In this document: positions 1 to 11,236 of the stretch, piece by piece | Numbering within the stretch: the stretch's first letter is position 1 | How the letters are laid out: each line of letters begins with the position of its first letter | Origin: Hydractinia symbiolongicarpus | Lineage: Eukaryota > Cnidaria > Hydrozoa > Anthoathecata > Hydractiniidae | Direction of reading: 5' to 3' | Assembly: GCF_029227915.1 (NCBI RefSeq) | Contig: NC_079887.1 | Location: 23,805,650-23,869,649 of the forward strand | Length of the DNA: 64,000 nt | Program-made: the position numbers and the translations under genes | Notes under the pieces: model-generated | Told to the model about the DNA's origin: nothing | What the model saw: the letters and a program-made list of their open reading frames with translations, nothing else | Databases searched by the model: none

Positions 1-2970
1 CATATGCCTCACTGGCACAGACTTTCCCCAAAGTTTGTCATGCTCATCCCATCTAGGACAAATATTATGCTTGGTTTTGCCAATGTACTTGTTCCCTCAT
101 AAATAGTATAGGATTTATGACTGGGTCAATCCTATCCTTTAAATAAGACAGTGACTTTATTTTTCTTGTTTTCTAAGTATTTAATGCTTGAAACCTGTTT
201 ACAGACATACCTTTTGTTTCGGAGACAATAAGGTAGCTAAGTTTTAGCTAAGTAACTCACTTTTAGAAGTTCTTTTTTAAGGAACCAGAAAGATAATGAC
301 AACTCATTCTTGTAGGAATTTTCGATATATCTGATAACTAAGTTGGTAATAAACCATGGCTGTTCTTTTTACCAAAATTTAAGGAATTGTTGATGCTATG
401 GCTGCTCAAATAGTGCAATATTTACACTTAAAAAATGAGACCCTTTCAATTCAGACATCAGAATGTCTATTCAGACTTCAAAGTGATTATTTAAACTTCC
501 GAATTCACACAAATTCCGACTCAGACTTTTTGTTCAGACTAAGGGCGCGAGTCCTGGTTTTGTTTACTATTTTTCGGGAAGAATATCATAATTAAAATGG
601 CGTCCAATCAAAGCAACCTTTTTTCACCGTGTATATGGCAGCAACAAAAGCTTCAAATATACATGAAAGGACACAACAAGTAATAAACAACGCTATGTCA
701 CAGTTGATTTACCATCATCAACAACACCACGGCTTTGTCATTGTCACAACAACAATGCAGAACAGCAAGTATGAGGGTACACAGGTGCTTTTCTGTTTTT
801 AGATAACTAGTTGGTTTATGTTGTTAGCTTTGTTTTGTGTCGTATTGTTTGTCATAGAAGGATTGTTTTTTCTTTTTAATATTTTCTCAGAGAATAGTTA
901 TAGGTCCAAGTTGGACAGTACGTATGCTTGTAATAAGCAAGAAAGTGTATTCAGCACCTTCTTCTGGGAGCTTAATCCCAATATTATTTAGATCCACCGT
1001 AAGATAGGTAGGTGCAGCGGATGCTCTATTCCGATATTTTTGGTGCCTGTTAAAACGGTGCAGAGGACTGCCACCCTTGTTTATTGGTCAAAATGCAATC
1101 AAAGTAGTATGCTACGAGTTTGATTTATTAGAAACAGCTGGAAAAATTGTGGCACATGCCATTTTCAAAACTGGCATTGGTATGGCAAACATTTCCAGAG
1201 CAATTTACCAGTACTTGGCAATGCCTTTCATAGTGATAAAGGATGCACCCAAATAAACATGCACAAGATTATCTTCTAAAGGTATGAAAGGAGGTAATTT
1301 TAACCTATTTTACAATGAAATTGTCCTAATTTCCAAACCTGTGACTTTACGAGTCATTTTTTTGTACTAATATCTGTGTTAAAGAATTTGGAAAATCTTG
1401 CTTTAAAATAAAAAACTAATTATGGTGATTGTGTTTTCTTTATCCATATATTACTATAAATACTTTTTAAATTCAGTCGAAAAATATGGAAGGTACAGAA
1501 TTAGCTAGATTAAATGCAGCGATGACTTTCTCAAGAAGTGTTAGTGTTAATAAGACCTTTGTTAATGTAAATAAATTAATAAATTGAGGTTTGTTAATTT
1601 ACATATATATTTGAGGTTTATTAAATAAGATTTTTGATTTTTCGAAATATTAATAGAATTGTCGTTACTAAATGCATTATGGTTCATTTACTATCGAACA
1701 AACCAAAAGTGCTGTTGGATCAAGTTAAAAAGAAGGTTTGAGACAATAGATGTTCTTACTGAGTAAACCAATGTTGAAAGATTTTTTTATCCGCTTTGTA
1801 ATTGACGAAAAAGACACGAGAAGAACAGTAGTGATATTTTTAACTGGTGGTGACTACAAAAATTATAGTGCGCCTTTCAAAGACAGGATTTTATGTAAGC
1901 ACTGGTTCGTTTAAATTGCTTTTGAGTCGTACGACCATTTTAAAATTTCGTTTATGCGTACACTTGCAGCTTCTTCTGTTGCATTTAACGCAGTGTGAAT
2001 TTTTTATTTTTAAATAACAGAAACTAACTGAACTGGTAGTGTATTCACTCGATTTCCAGTTCCATTAGTCTTAAAAATCTTTTGAATAAATAGTTTGGTT
2101 AAAGGCTGTAATCCCTCAGCTGTCATTTATATATTATGTTGTGTGTTTTGGAAAAATAGGGAAAAGTTATTTCTGAAGAGTGAAATAAATAAATAAATAA
2201 ATAGGTCGTATAATTGTACAAGAAATGTATTAGGTGACATATGTACTTTTTTCAACGGTTTTTCAGCCTTTATAACCAGGAACTTAAGTTACGATTCAAA
2301 ATCACTCTAAAAAACGTATATAAGTATAAATAAGCTTCGTTGGAAAAATTTCTGAACAGAAAACATTGTAGAAAAAATTAATGCAACTTGAAAATTCTTA
2401 CCTTAGGATTACATTGACTGAAAAGTACAGTCGAAATCCATTACCTTTTCGATCATCCCTGTAAAGGGGAGAATACAGAAGTTTTCCAGTTGCTTATTAT
2501 TCTTTGGAAAGAAACCTCCTTTTTTCATTAACATATCTGTCTTAAAAGGCTATATCTGCATTGCGATGTAGTTACTCCTATTCTCGTATAGTACAGATTA
2601 TGACAAACATAACTCCATACATCCCTTTCTAAGACATTTAATTCTCTGCTTGCGAACCGATGATCCAGTCAAGTAAACACTACGATTATCTTCCATCAAC
2701 AATGTCATTTTTTCCAAAACCAAAACGTTTTCTCCGCCCTTATCAGTGCATTTTTCTATTGTAAATTTTAGATGTATTCGATGTATTCGTGTAATTTACC
2801 AAACTATGATGGCCGTCCAAATACAACAGGCTATTCGGAGCTGGTATACCATACTTTCTTCTTCTTATGTACAAGAGACCAGCGCATTTTATTTTCAACA
2901 GGATCTCCTCGTTCAAGTGAAGCAGTCACACGATGCTGCTGCACACGAATTCCGAGGGAACAAAAATTGC
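1..2970. other. Intergenic, no intact gene
   Basis: No convincing host exon is visible. The stretch contains an array of TTCAGAC-type short repeats at about 446-545, whose inverted counterpart lies at 8431-8546, a HECT-like coding fragment at 1086-1256 (listed separately) and an AAAT microsatellite near 2183-2204. Short open frames such as the one at 398-595 run through the repeat array and have no recognisable protein character. Confidence 0.5.
1086..1256 (+). pseudogene. HECT-like domain fragment (possible G2E3/HECT-related relic)
   Basis: An open stretch of 56 codons ending in TAA reads as a soluble helical segment containing GKIVAHAIF, then ISRAIYQYL, then IVIKDAP. This order (glycine-lysine-x-x-AHA helix, aromatic Y-x-Y-L helix, acidic D-x-P) resembles the N-lobe part of HECT-like E3 ligase domains that are often found as multicopy, transposon-associated genes in cnidarians. 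There is no start codon, no flanking exon was found, and the rest of the domain is missing. It sits inside repeat-rich DNA, so a degraded copy is the best reading. The family assignment is by eye only. Confidence 0.35.
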
Positions 2971-3210
2971 CAGTACAGTCGGCGCTTGTTATCTCGACTA
3001 CCCGTTATCTCAACTACCCGTTATCTCAATCTTTTCGTATCTCGATCAATTGTCATCAGTACCTTCGGCATTTGAACCTTACGTAGTCTAAAACACGCCC
3101 AATATCTCGGCTACCCGTTTTCTCGAACTTTCCTTGTCTCGACCTATTTTTACGGTCCCTTTAGTAAATTTTTTCACGTTATTTTGACCTTTTCTGTATT
3201 TTTTCGAATT

Positions 3211-3345
3211 GGCGACTCCACTTATTACCCCAGTCAAAATAAAAGCGAAAAACAAAACAAAAATTATGTCAGCAAGGGGGTTTGACTGCACTGGTCTTAT
3301 CTTTGGAGAGTGACGACTCCACTTCTTACCCCAGTCTCACAAGAT
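3211..3345. repeat. Short direct duplication, about 104 bp apart
   Basis: The string GACTCCACTTATTACCCCAG at about 3211 recurs as GACTCCACTTCTTACCCCAG at about 3315, each followed by TC and an A-rich run. It lies at the left arm of the pogo-like element and may mark a nested insertion. The minus-strand open frame across 3088-3291 (hydrophobic N-terminus, then basic) appears to be non-coding terminal repeat sequence. Confidence 0.4.
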
Positions 3346-3769
3346 TGTACAGAGTAGGACAGATGAAAAGTTATGGATGAAAGAAATGTCTAGTTCCTGC
3401 TGAAGACTGTTCGCAGACCTCTTTTGAGGTGACTTAACTAGACATTTTGGGTACCTTGGTTCAGGAATATGAGTCGAAACCATTGTACCCTTTACAGAAG
3501 TCCTGTCCTACTCTCTCTGTCTGTTTGTTTGTTTAATTTTTGTGCCAATTACCTCCTTGGAAAAAGGAAGAATTGTGTTCCTTTATATGAGCATATTCTT
3601 TAGAGGAGCAAAACCTCTAGAATTTAAATTTTAAGACTTAACTGGTCGACTTTATCATTGTGCGTGCACTTTGTAATTTTCATTCTCGATCAGGTAAACA
3701 TTTGAACGTTCGAATTTCTCAAACACCCTCATAATCAAGACTTCGAATGTTTACATGTTTTGCTTCGTT

Positions 3770-5030
3770 TACACAACTTTTCTGGGAAAAAGCGTAAGCT
3801 CGAAATAAAAATTTTGTTGGAAAAAGCAAAGCTCGAAAGGAGTTGGAAAAGAAAGATGTGGCTGCTAAGTTCGAGGTGCCAAGAAACACCATATCTACAT
3901 AGGTAAAAAAACAAGGACAATGATTTTGCTGCTTTTGAAAAATCGATCTTGATGCCTTAATTTTTATAAATAGTTTATTTTCGAAAGAAAAAAAAGCCAT
4001 TGAACTATGCAAAAGAATGGTATTTCTGCTGACATTCGTGCATCAGATGGACACACAGTTTAATACCAGTAAAAAACTAACATGCAGGCTACCTGCATGC
4101 CGACGCCGTCTCCCAAATTAACAGGCCTTCCTGTTATAGTTACTCCATTCCATTTGGTCTAAGAAAATAGAAATGGTCTTTTCCGGAACTCCCAGGTGGC
4201 AAATGTCCGACTATAGTACTGTCTTTTTTAACGCAGACTGCATATTTATTTTTGGGGTCTCCTTTTTTTCTTTCACTCGTTAAAGATTCCCCTACGACAG
4301 GTGTCTAAATATTTTAATATGCGTGATAACCTTTGACATAATATGCCATCTCAACTCCTTATTATTACCAACGGAACTTCTTGTTTATCCAACATCATCT
4401 GGGCTAAATCTATTTTCTGCATTCTCGCCTTCTCTAAGTTTGAAGCCAAATGCCACGTGTTGCTATTTGAGAAGTACTCTTGACACTCTACGTTAATTAG
4501 AATTTGAATTCGCATCTGGATAGGAAAGTAAAAAAATATTCTTTTCCGTCCTCAGGCATTCCGTAACCTTCAAAATGGTTGTTGGTGAAAGCAATTCCGT
4601 TTAGCCTTAAATAACAGCATCCTGGTTTGAAACAACATTACCCACACCCTTTTTCAATTATAAACTTTAGGATACTTATAATGCTCACAAATTGAGTCTT
4701 TTTTACCAATGCTTACCCAACAAAACATTTCATCTAAATTCTGAAAAGTGCTCGGGTGGGAAAAATTCCCAGCTGGTTACCTGAAGAGTTAACCGCAGAG
4801 GAATTTGTTACCTCAAGAGTTAACCGCAGAGGAATTTGTTGACTTGATTTTAAAGTTATCGCAACAAATAACCCAGTCACGGATGAAGAAATTGTCCAGT
4901 CTGTGATAGACTTAGACGACAAGGAGGAGGAGAAGATGATGACGAAACTCAAGTGTATGATGAAGCCATTAAAAAAACATTATAAGTCGAGGTTGATGCT
5001 GCCATAGAAACATTAGAACTATATCCCTTT
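3770..5030 (+). pseudogene. Broken pogo/Tigger transposase
   Basis: Two separated pieces can be read in shifting plus-strand frames. Around 3780-3960 there is an N-terminal helix-turn-helix part (KRKLE, then LEKKDVAAKFEVP, then RNTIST before an in-frame stop), matching the pogo-type 'skkdvAkkfgVp.stlS' pattern. Around 4735-4990 there is an acidic C-terminal part (LPEELTAEEFV, then TDEEIVQSVIDLDD, then KEEE), as in Tigger-like transposases. A short direct duplication of about 42 bases (4779-4842) lies within the C-terminal piece. The DDE catalytic core between the pieces is not readable. Stops and frameshifts throughout mean it cannot be functional. Confidence 0.5.
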
Positions 5031-6716
5031 TTAGTGGCAACACAACGACATGCGCTCTTTATTACAGTGTTTAGAATCTGTTTAAATAAGGACAGAATGT
5101 TTGCATTTTGAATTTGTTTTAATAATTAAATACATATAGCATGAGAATAGTAATAATTGATTCTTCTGATTAGTAGTCCATCCCTGACCAGGTTTAAAAA
5201 ATTCAAATAATTTTTCTAATGTGTGCATGATATTAATAAACTTTCCTTATCTCGGCCTTTTTCACGATCGACGCTTCTTATCTCGACTATCCACTATCTC
5301 AAAAATTCGTAATCTCGTCCTTTTTTACCAGCCCCGTAAAAGGTCGAGACGTCGCCTGTAATAATAAACCTTGCGACTGCTAAACCCTTCACGACGATAT
5401 CACGACATGGTAGTATTATATTGTCCAATTCACCATCGCTAACTATAGCAAAACTAAGTACACCATTTAAACCGAACTCAACTGCTCTCCTTCGAATTGA
5501 CCAACGCAATACGAACGGCAAATTTGCAATATATTTCCAAGTACAACCTAAGGTCTTAAAAAAAGGTTTCTTTTGGTACGTCACATCTTGGACGACCATA
5601 ATCAACAGCGTGCTCAATTTGGCATCACATCAAAAAATAGCTATACGAGAGTCATTCTATTTTAATAGGTATGTGAAACTGTACTATTAAACCATCATTG
5701 ATAGCTAAGTATAATTCCATCAATGCCTAACCTACTCTTTCTAAAAGAATTTCAGTATCGCTTCCAGCTGACTAACGTTGCAGTTCTGATACCAACAATG
5801 ATAATTTGCGAAACAATATTAAAGCGGATTCTTCGTTGGTTAGTGTGTTAATACTTTCGTCTTGCATTTTCGTGGATTACTAAACATGTTTCGGTCACTG
5901 TGTTGCTTATAATCTTAGTGTAAACGAGTTTTTGGATAAAGTAGTCTGAATTTTAAAGCTTACATCCCACTTTAAAAAAGTTCATCATATTTTATTTATA
6001 TTATGTTGAGAATTTGTAATTTAACATTCATTAAGTAAAATTCGAAATAATAAAGTAAGCAAAAAAGCAACATTTACCTGCGTTTCTGCAAGCTTTCTCT
6101 TTGAAAACCGCCATTATGTAGTAAAAAAATTTGTAGATTAAAACCGGTTTTGACGTCATCTCCCGGACGGCAAAACAGACCCCCTGTAACATGTTGCTGA
6201 AATGCGTTTTAAAACACTCATTCATTAAAGAATAACTCGGAAGAAAGAAAAAGAGTAAATTATTCCGATGAAGTTTAATTTTGTTAAAAATTTTAAATTT
6301 TTTTCTTGTGCTACACCTTTTTGCAACAACGTGGATCAAACTCGTTAACAGACCGAGACTCTTCCAAAACGCCTTTTAATGTGCGGCAATGTGTCTAGCG
6401 ATGCTGTGTGTATACCCAGTTTTTTTAAAAACCACCGTCAAACCTTTATAAAAAACAACTTACAGTTTTATTACTTGTAGCGTCACAGCTTTTTTGTGCC
6501 TCATTTCCACAAAATCTGCTGCCAATCAGCAAAAATCCGCTGACAATCAACGCATGCGCAAACAACAACGTCTGACAAAACCGACAGTACTATTATGCGC
6601 AAGTTAAGTAGGAGAAATTACACAACCTCGAAGCAATCTTCGGACGTTGTTGAATTCTGTATATAAGAAAGGAGATAAGTTGGTTTAAAAATGCAATCAG
6701 CAAACTATATAGCACC

Positions 6717-7073
6717 GTGTTGGCACCGGTAGCAGCAAACTGCAACGCTCCTGCCGATCGACCACAGAGGGCACGGGATACCGTTGCATTCTATTACAAC
6801 AAGGCAAAGGAACAAATTTCAGGAGGTACAACGCTTCACGACGAGGTCAAACAGAAGGCGCAGGAAAACTACATGGAGGACATCCAGGATGAATATCAGG
6901 GCCTTGAGGACGATATCCAAATGTTGGAAGACGGAAATAGGATCAAAACATGGCGATTCAACAAGCATAGTTTTGCATGTGATATTTACAAGTGTGGAGG
7001 TGGCGTGTTTAATTACAACAAAACTAAGAGCTCCAGGTCGCTACAAGCATCGCCGAAATTAAAGCGTTCGTAG
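6717..7073 (+). CDS. Uncharacterised ORF inside the TIR element
   Basis: An open frame of 118 codons (annotated start is a TTG; the open frame continues a little upstream). The middle is strongly charged and helical (KAKEQ, DEVKQKAQENYMEDIQDEYQGLEDD) and could form a coiled coil; the end is basic. It is not recognised as any family. It lies between the inverted repeats of the 2.5-kb element, so it may be a remnant of an element-encoded protein. An overlapping frame (6784-7062) looks like a shadow. Expression is doubtful. Confidence 0.25.
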   Translation: MLAPVAANCNAPADRPQRARDTVAFYYNKAKEQISGGTTLHDEVKQKAQENYMEDIQDEYQGLEDDIQMLEDGNRIKTWRFNKHSFACDIYKCGGGVFNYNKTKSSRSLQASPKLKRS

Positions 7074-7286
7074 AAGAATGCGAGATAAAGCTCCTCGATC
7101 TGGAGGATGGCGAGTTTTAGACTAAACCTTATTTACCACCCGTTAGGACCACCGACACCCCAGGAGCATGTAAAGGGAAAATTGTTTTTAGTCACGTACA
7201 GAGATCATGGTGATAAGCACGCGTAAACCTCTTCTGAGATGCGGCCCTCTCGCAGATTGGTTGCGAAAAAAGAGGTGCATCTACGC

Positions 7287-7586
7287 CATGGTTGGTGAAG
7301 ATGCCAGAACGGACAACTTTTGCTTTTGGAGATGCTTAGCGGTAGGGGAAAAGGGTTAACGTAAAACGAGAAACAGAGTTTCTACCAAGACCACCTCTCA
7401 TCTTTGCCCGATAATACTACAGGGACGCTCATACCGTTAAATTATCAGCAAACCTCCGATCTAACATACCTTTCGAGACATCTAAGTGTTGGTATTCCCG
7501 ATAGCTTGGATAACCACCCAACGTTCATTGAGTATGAGGATCCCAAGGTTTTAGTTAAACAGTTTGTGGAGCAGCTTTATATTTAG
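7287..7586 (+). pseudogene. Fragments resembling Polinton/viral-type DNA polymerase B accessory region
   Basis: Two adjacent plus-strand snippets. The first (from 7287) contains DNFCFWRCLAVGEKG before a stop. The second (about 7380-7586) contains RHLSVGIPDS, then PTFIEYEDPKVLVKQFVEQL and a stop. A 'D-N-x-C-F-x-R-C-L-A' motif and, downstream, an 'RH.P...s.sn...P.f...dp..Lv..fv..L' stretch both occur in cnidarian proteins related to family B polymerases of Polinton-type elements. The spacing is too short for the full protein, so large deletions must be assumed. The assignment rests on remembered motif patterns only. Confidence 0.28.
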
Positions 7587-7801
7587 TTGCTTTTAGTATC
7601 GTTATTAGTTACCTATTTGGAACATTCGCCTAAGGCGGAAGATAACTAGCGTGTGTATCATGCATACCAACTACCGCTTTGAACAAAATAATACCTGTTC
7701 GAGGTTTGTTATGCACCTACCATCTAAAAAGGTATGGGTACTAATTAACTCATACTTCCGAGAGTCTATATCAAGTCGGTCTAGACATAGAATGGAGTTT
7801 T

Positions 7802-8061
7802 TTACTCACTTTCTAAATCAAAAACGCTTGCTGCCGTGTCTAACTCTGAACAACAAACACACTCTGACTCTGCGGGCATTTCAGTACAGTTATTACACCA
7901 CAAGTCGGGAAGAGCATTGATACGGTTCGCCATGCCATTACTTTCACTTTCTTCCTCGTCCCCTTAACAACTTTCTTAGCTGCAGTCTGAATCACTGCAG
8001 GTTTTGTAGCCCTTTTTACTAGCTGAAATTGAAAACCCACAACATTTTCACTGGAACTCAT
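7802..8061 (-). pseudogene. P2X7 C-terminal (intracellular) domain-like relic
   Basis: On the minus strand an ATG at 8061 opens a frame with ENVVGFQF followed by a basic stretch. A one-base frame change near 7930 is then needed to continue into LPDLWCNNCTEMP, then ESECVCC, ending at TAA (7802). The WC-x-x-C-x-x-MP...E-x-x-CC signature is the hallmark of the zinc-binding intracellular domain of P2X7, which occurs as many stand-alone copies in cnidarian genomes. The domain normally continues after the CC motif; here it stops about 20 residues later. Frameshift, truncation and position inside a TIR element make it a relic. Confidence 0.45.
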
Positions 8062-8430
8062 ATTGAGAACTGTCTCGTGAAGGAAACAGCAAAAGGAATT
8101 ATTTCTCATCTTCAGCGCCTTCTATTAAAGAACAGGGGATACAAAACGGCAGATTTGTATTACTTACATAAAACCCGGGACTCAGCAAGTCAGCGAAATT
8201 ATCATCCGGGAGTTGACGTCACAAGCCCTCCCGCGAAGGAAGTTAATTACAATCGGGACACAAGATGGCGGCTGGCTCGAAGCTTTCCCTCGAGCTAATA
8301 TTTTACAACTTTAACAACGAATATCTTGCAACAGATCGAAACAAGTATAAGAGATTATTTTTTCCGTAATTAGTACAATACTTTAACTTGATTTTTGACT
8401 ACTTTTTCTGAAGTGGGATGTAAGCTTTAA

Positions 8431-8546
8431 GTCTGAATTTGGAATTTGTTTTCTAAAGTCTGAATAAATACTGTAAAATCTGAATTTAGAACGTCTGAAT
8501 AGATGATGAAGTCTAAAGTCTGATTTTAATAATCTGAATATTGCAC
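8431..8546. repeat. TCTGAAT short-repeat array
   Basis: About six copies of (G/A)TCTGAAT, spaced irregularly by 15-25 bases. A similar array in the inverse orientation (TTCAGAC) occurs at about 446-545, and TGCAATATT sits at the outer edge of both. The two arrays may be the outermost ends of an older composite of about 8.1 kb that contains the elements listed in between. Confidence 0.45.
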
Positions 8547-8599
8547 AGTTTTAGTCACCATATAACGAAAAATGTTTATTGATAGTTTGGATAAAGTTT

Positions 8600-11236
8600 T
8601 GTAAGTACTTAGACGAAGACATGCGGCAGGTGGCGAACTATTCAAGTTATCTAAAAAGTTTTGTTGGCATTTCTTCAAACCAAAATAGTAGAAAAGCAGC
8701 TACAGCCAACTCCGCAACAAAACATCGCGCATGGAACAGTTTCTATGGTAACAGGAGACTAGTATTGTGTATATTAAGGAACAGTTAAAAACGTTCACCT
8801 GGATTTTGAGAAACTATTTTCTTTCATAATGGACGCCCGTGGTTTCATTTCCGAAAATTTAAACAAAAACTGGACATGGACATTGATGAAAGCGTTGTTA
8901 AGTGGGAGTTAACAAACTTTAATAAGAACGAATTTGTTAGAAGATCAAATAATCGACACGGAAAATCATAATGTGATATAAAGTACTTACAAAACAAAAA
9001 TAAGGGAGAAAGCCGAAAACCGTTAAAACATTTATGAAACTTGTCTGTTGTCAAAAAATTGTTGTGTTGCAATCATCATGGAAGGGTGTTTTCATCAATT
9101 ATCTGTAGTACAAGATTTACTTCAGCTGAGTTAATCTTTGGACGTAATCTGAGAATCTCTCTGCGTATCCTATATGGAATTAGAGAAAATCAAACAACGT
9201 CATTTAGTATGAAAGAATTTCCAGATAAATTACCCGCGGAACATGTTAACGAACGCCAAGTAAAATGATACGCATACCAAGACATGCATGTTAGAAGTTA
9301 ATTCGTTAGTGTACATATGTTACTGCCGCGAGAACGAAGAATATAGTTCGAACTTAAATGATTGAACTCATAAAGTCTCAAATGCCAAACATTCGATTTA
9401 AGAAGAAGAATTGAAGCAAATTTGAAAAAACTTACGCCGATGCGAAAATGGAACAATTATGATGCAAGCATCGGCGACACAAATAAAATGTAAGAGGAAA
9501 GGAATCAGGTACTGATAGCGATAGGTTTGTAAGGAACAACGACATTGTTTGACGAAACACACGATGTGTATACATTTTAAAATAGACTGTTTTATCAATG
9601 TGCAAGATACTGTTATGGACGACTTTGTGGTTAAATCTTTTGTACAGATTTCGTTATTTCTGTTAGGGGGAGGGGTTGTTGAGTTTTTACGCTTCTGTTT
9701 TGAAGCGTCTTCTGGTCTTTCCAACCGTGTCTTTTCTCTGAGTATTAGTACGCATATAATTTTCCCATAGCCCATGGTAGTTGATAGCGCACTTTAGAAA
9801 ATGAAAGTCATATTTTTCCTTGATCGAGAATGTGCATTGAAGAACAGATTTATTAACTATTACGTGTACGTTACGTGCCTAGAATACAACATTACCCTCG
9901 TTCTTCCAGGTAACCGAGCATGACAGGAGAATTCACCCTAATACAAAAATAACGAATTACCCCGGGCCGTACCGCAAAATATCGCTCGAGGTCTAAGTGC
10001 CGACCGAGCTTGCGATTTCGGTCCAATGACTGAGGGCGATATTTGCGATACAGCACGGGGTAATCGGTTTTTATTGTATTTGTTAACCGTCTAAGTTAGA
10101 TAAAAATAAAAAAGGAATTTAGTTTAGTGTTCTTATAACATAAAGGCGGGGGCAAACCAAAAGATTTGACGCTGAGGCTATTACTACATCTTCACTGAAT
10201 TTTTCAACGTTCAAGCTTTTAAACTTACGTTTTTTAAAGCTATTTGAAGTTCTTTTCTTACCAAGACCTGAAGGATAAAAACGTGATAATTACTGTATTA
10301 TTAGAATGCGGCGTTGCACTATTCAGCGTGTTCTTTTGGTGTTCTAAATTTTCAGACAAATGTCAGCCTGGCATATATTGCTTAAAATATCCCAATTAAT
10401 TTGATGCATTTCAAGCCTTTTTATTGACATAAGGTAGCCTTTAATTAAACTTGCTCATATCACAGAGGCTGCCGATTCTTTTTATCAAATACAATAAAGA
10501 AAATGAAAAAATCCTCTTTTTTAATCCATATGTTTCGCTAAGTTATGTAACGAAGTCATTTCTCTAGTAATTGCGCGAAGATTTATTTTTGCGAATAAAC
10601 CTTAAAAGGTATTATCGTGCAGATAAATTTATGCAGCTATTGTGCTAAAATTTGCAAAAATTAAACTCGCTGATACCATAAGGTAAATAACAGAACGGTT
10701 GCATGGAAAGTTGATATTAACCGTAGATTCTGTAAATCCCGTTGTAGTGAAAACCTCTTGGGCTTATCTGGGTTCGCAACGCTGGACTTGAGAAAGGAGG
10801 AATGCCTACATTGTTTTTCCAACCCCGCGTAAAAAATAGTAAACATAGTCATTGCTAATCTGCACAAATGTTTGGAGCATGCGATACACCGTCGATTACT
10901 TCTAAGTAGTAATGCATAATTTTTTATGTAGTATCACTGAACACCATAGTTTATTATCTGTTTCAACCATATAAAGGTTTCCTTGCAACAACTCGCACAA
11001 AATCGTGCAGGTAAAAGTTACAATACACGGGAAATATATAAATGTAAATATAGAAAACTGCTAACGCTTTTGCTATCGATGTTTCACCCAACTTGTTTTA
11101 CTTCTTTCCAGATAAGTGACCTGAAAAGAAAATATTACTGTATCTACTGTTTGGTGAAATAACCATGAATTTATGTAGAGAATACAAGTGGAATTTTCAA
11201 ACGGTCTCATACATATTAACAACATTTTACTGGAAT
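8600..11236. other. Intergenic, contains a MITE but no gene seen
   Basis: No exon with convincing coding character on either strand. Open frames at 8579-8788, 9398-9775 and 10661-10867 have no recognisable domain and no splice-consistent neighbours. The only clear structure is the foldback element at 9940-10080. Confidence 0.5.
9940..10080. mobile_element. Foldback MITE, 141 bp
   Basis: The left arm begins AATACAAAAATAACGAATTA and is followed by CCCCGGGCCGTACCGCAAAATATCG. The right arm read in reverse begins AATACAATAAAAACCGATTA followed by CCCCGTGCTGTATCGCAAATATCG. The arms of about 50 bases match with few differences and enclose about 45 bases. It is GC-richer than its surroundings. Such near-palindromes are typical MITEs; no flanking duplication could be fixed with confidence. 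Confidence 0.65.

Larger units (their letters stand above)
2976..5358 (+). mobile_element. Decayed pogo/Tigger-like DNA transposon
   Basis: The left end reads TA then CAGTCGGCGCTTGTTATCTC. The right end, read on the minus strand, starts CAGGCGACGTCTCGAC and is flanked by TA. Both inner ends carry repeated 'TATCTCGACTA/CCCGTTATCTC' motifs (2990-3130 and 5245-5330), as in pogo/Tigger relatives, which duplicate TA. The inside holds broken transposase sequence on the plus strand. The two TIRs are only loosely alike, so the copy is old. A second CAGTCAAACC-type end, read on the minus strand from 3292, suggests a nested or duplicated terminus on the left. Confidence 0.5.
5946..8437. mobile_element. 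2.5-kb element with about 220-bp inverted terminal repeats
   Basis: The left string TTAAAGCTTACATCCCACTT at 5953-5972 is perfectly inverted at 8411-8430. About 156 bases further in on the left, CGCCATTATGT (6109) and TTTTGACGTCATCTCCCGGA (6149-6168) are matched, inverted and at about the same spacing, by 8262-8275 and 8203-8224. The element therefore has long, diverged TIRs. Between them lie a plus-strand open frame (6717-7073), short viral-type DNA polymerase B-like pieces (7287-7586) and a minus-strand P2X7-tail-like relic (7802-8061). No transposase is recognisable. A non-autonomous DNA transposon that picked up gene debris is the simplest interpretation. Confidence 0.55.

Noticed and set aside
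3088-3291. Minus-strand 67-codon frame with a hydrophobic N-terminus, as a small membrane protein
   Set aside because: It coincides with the terminal repeat sequences of the pogo-like element, including a CAGTCAAACC-type end.
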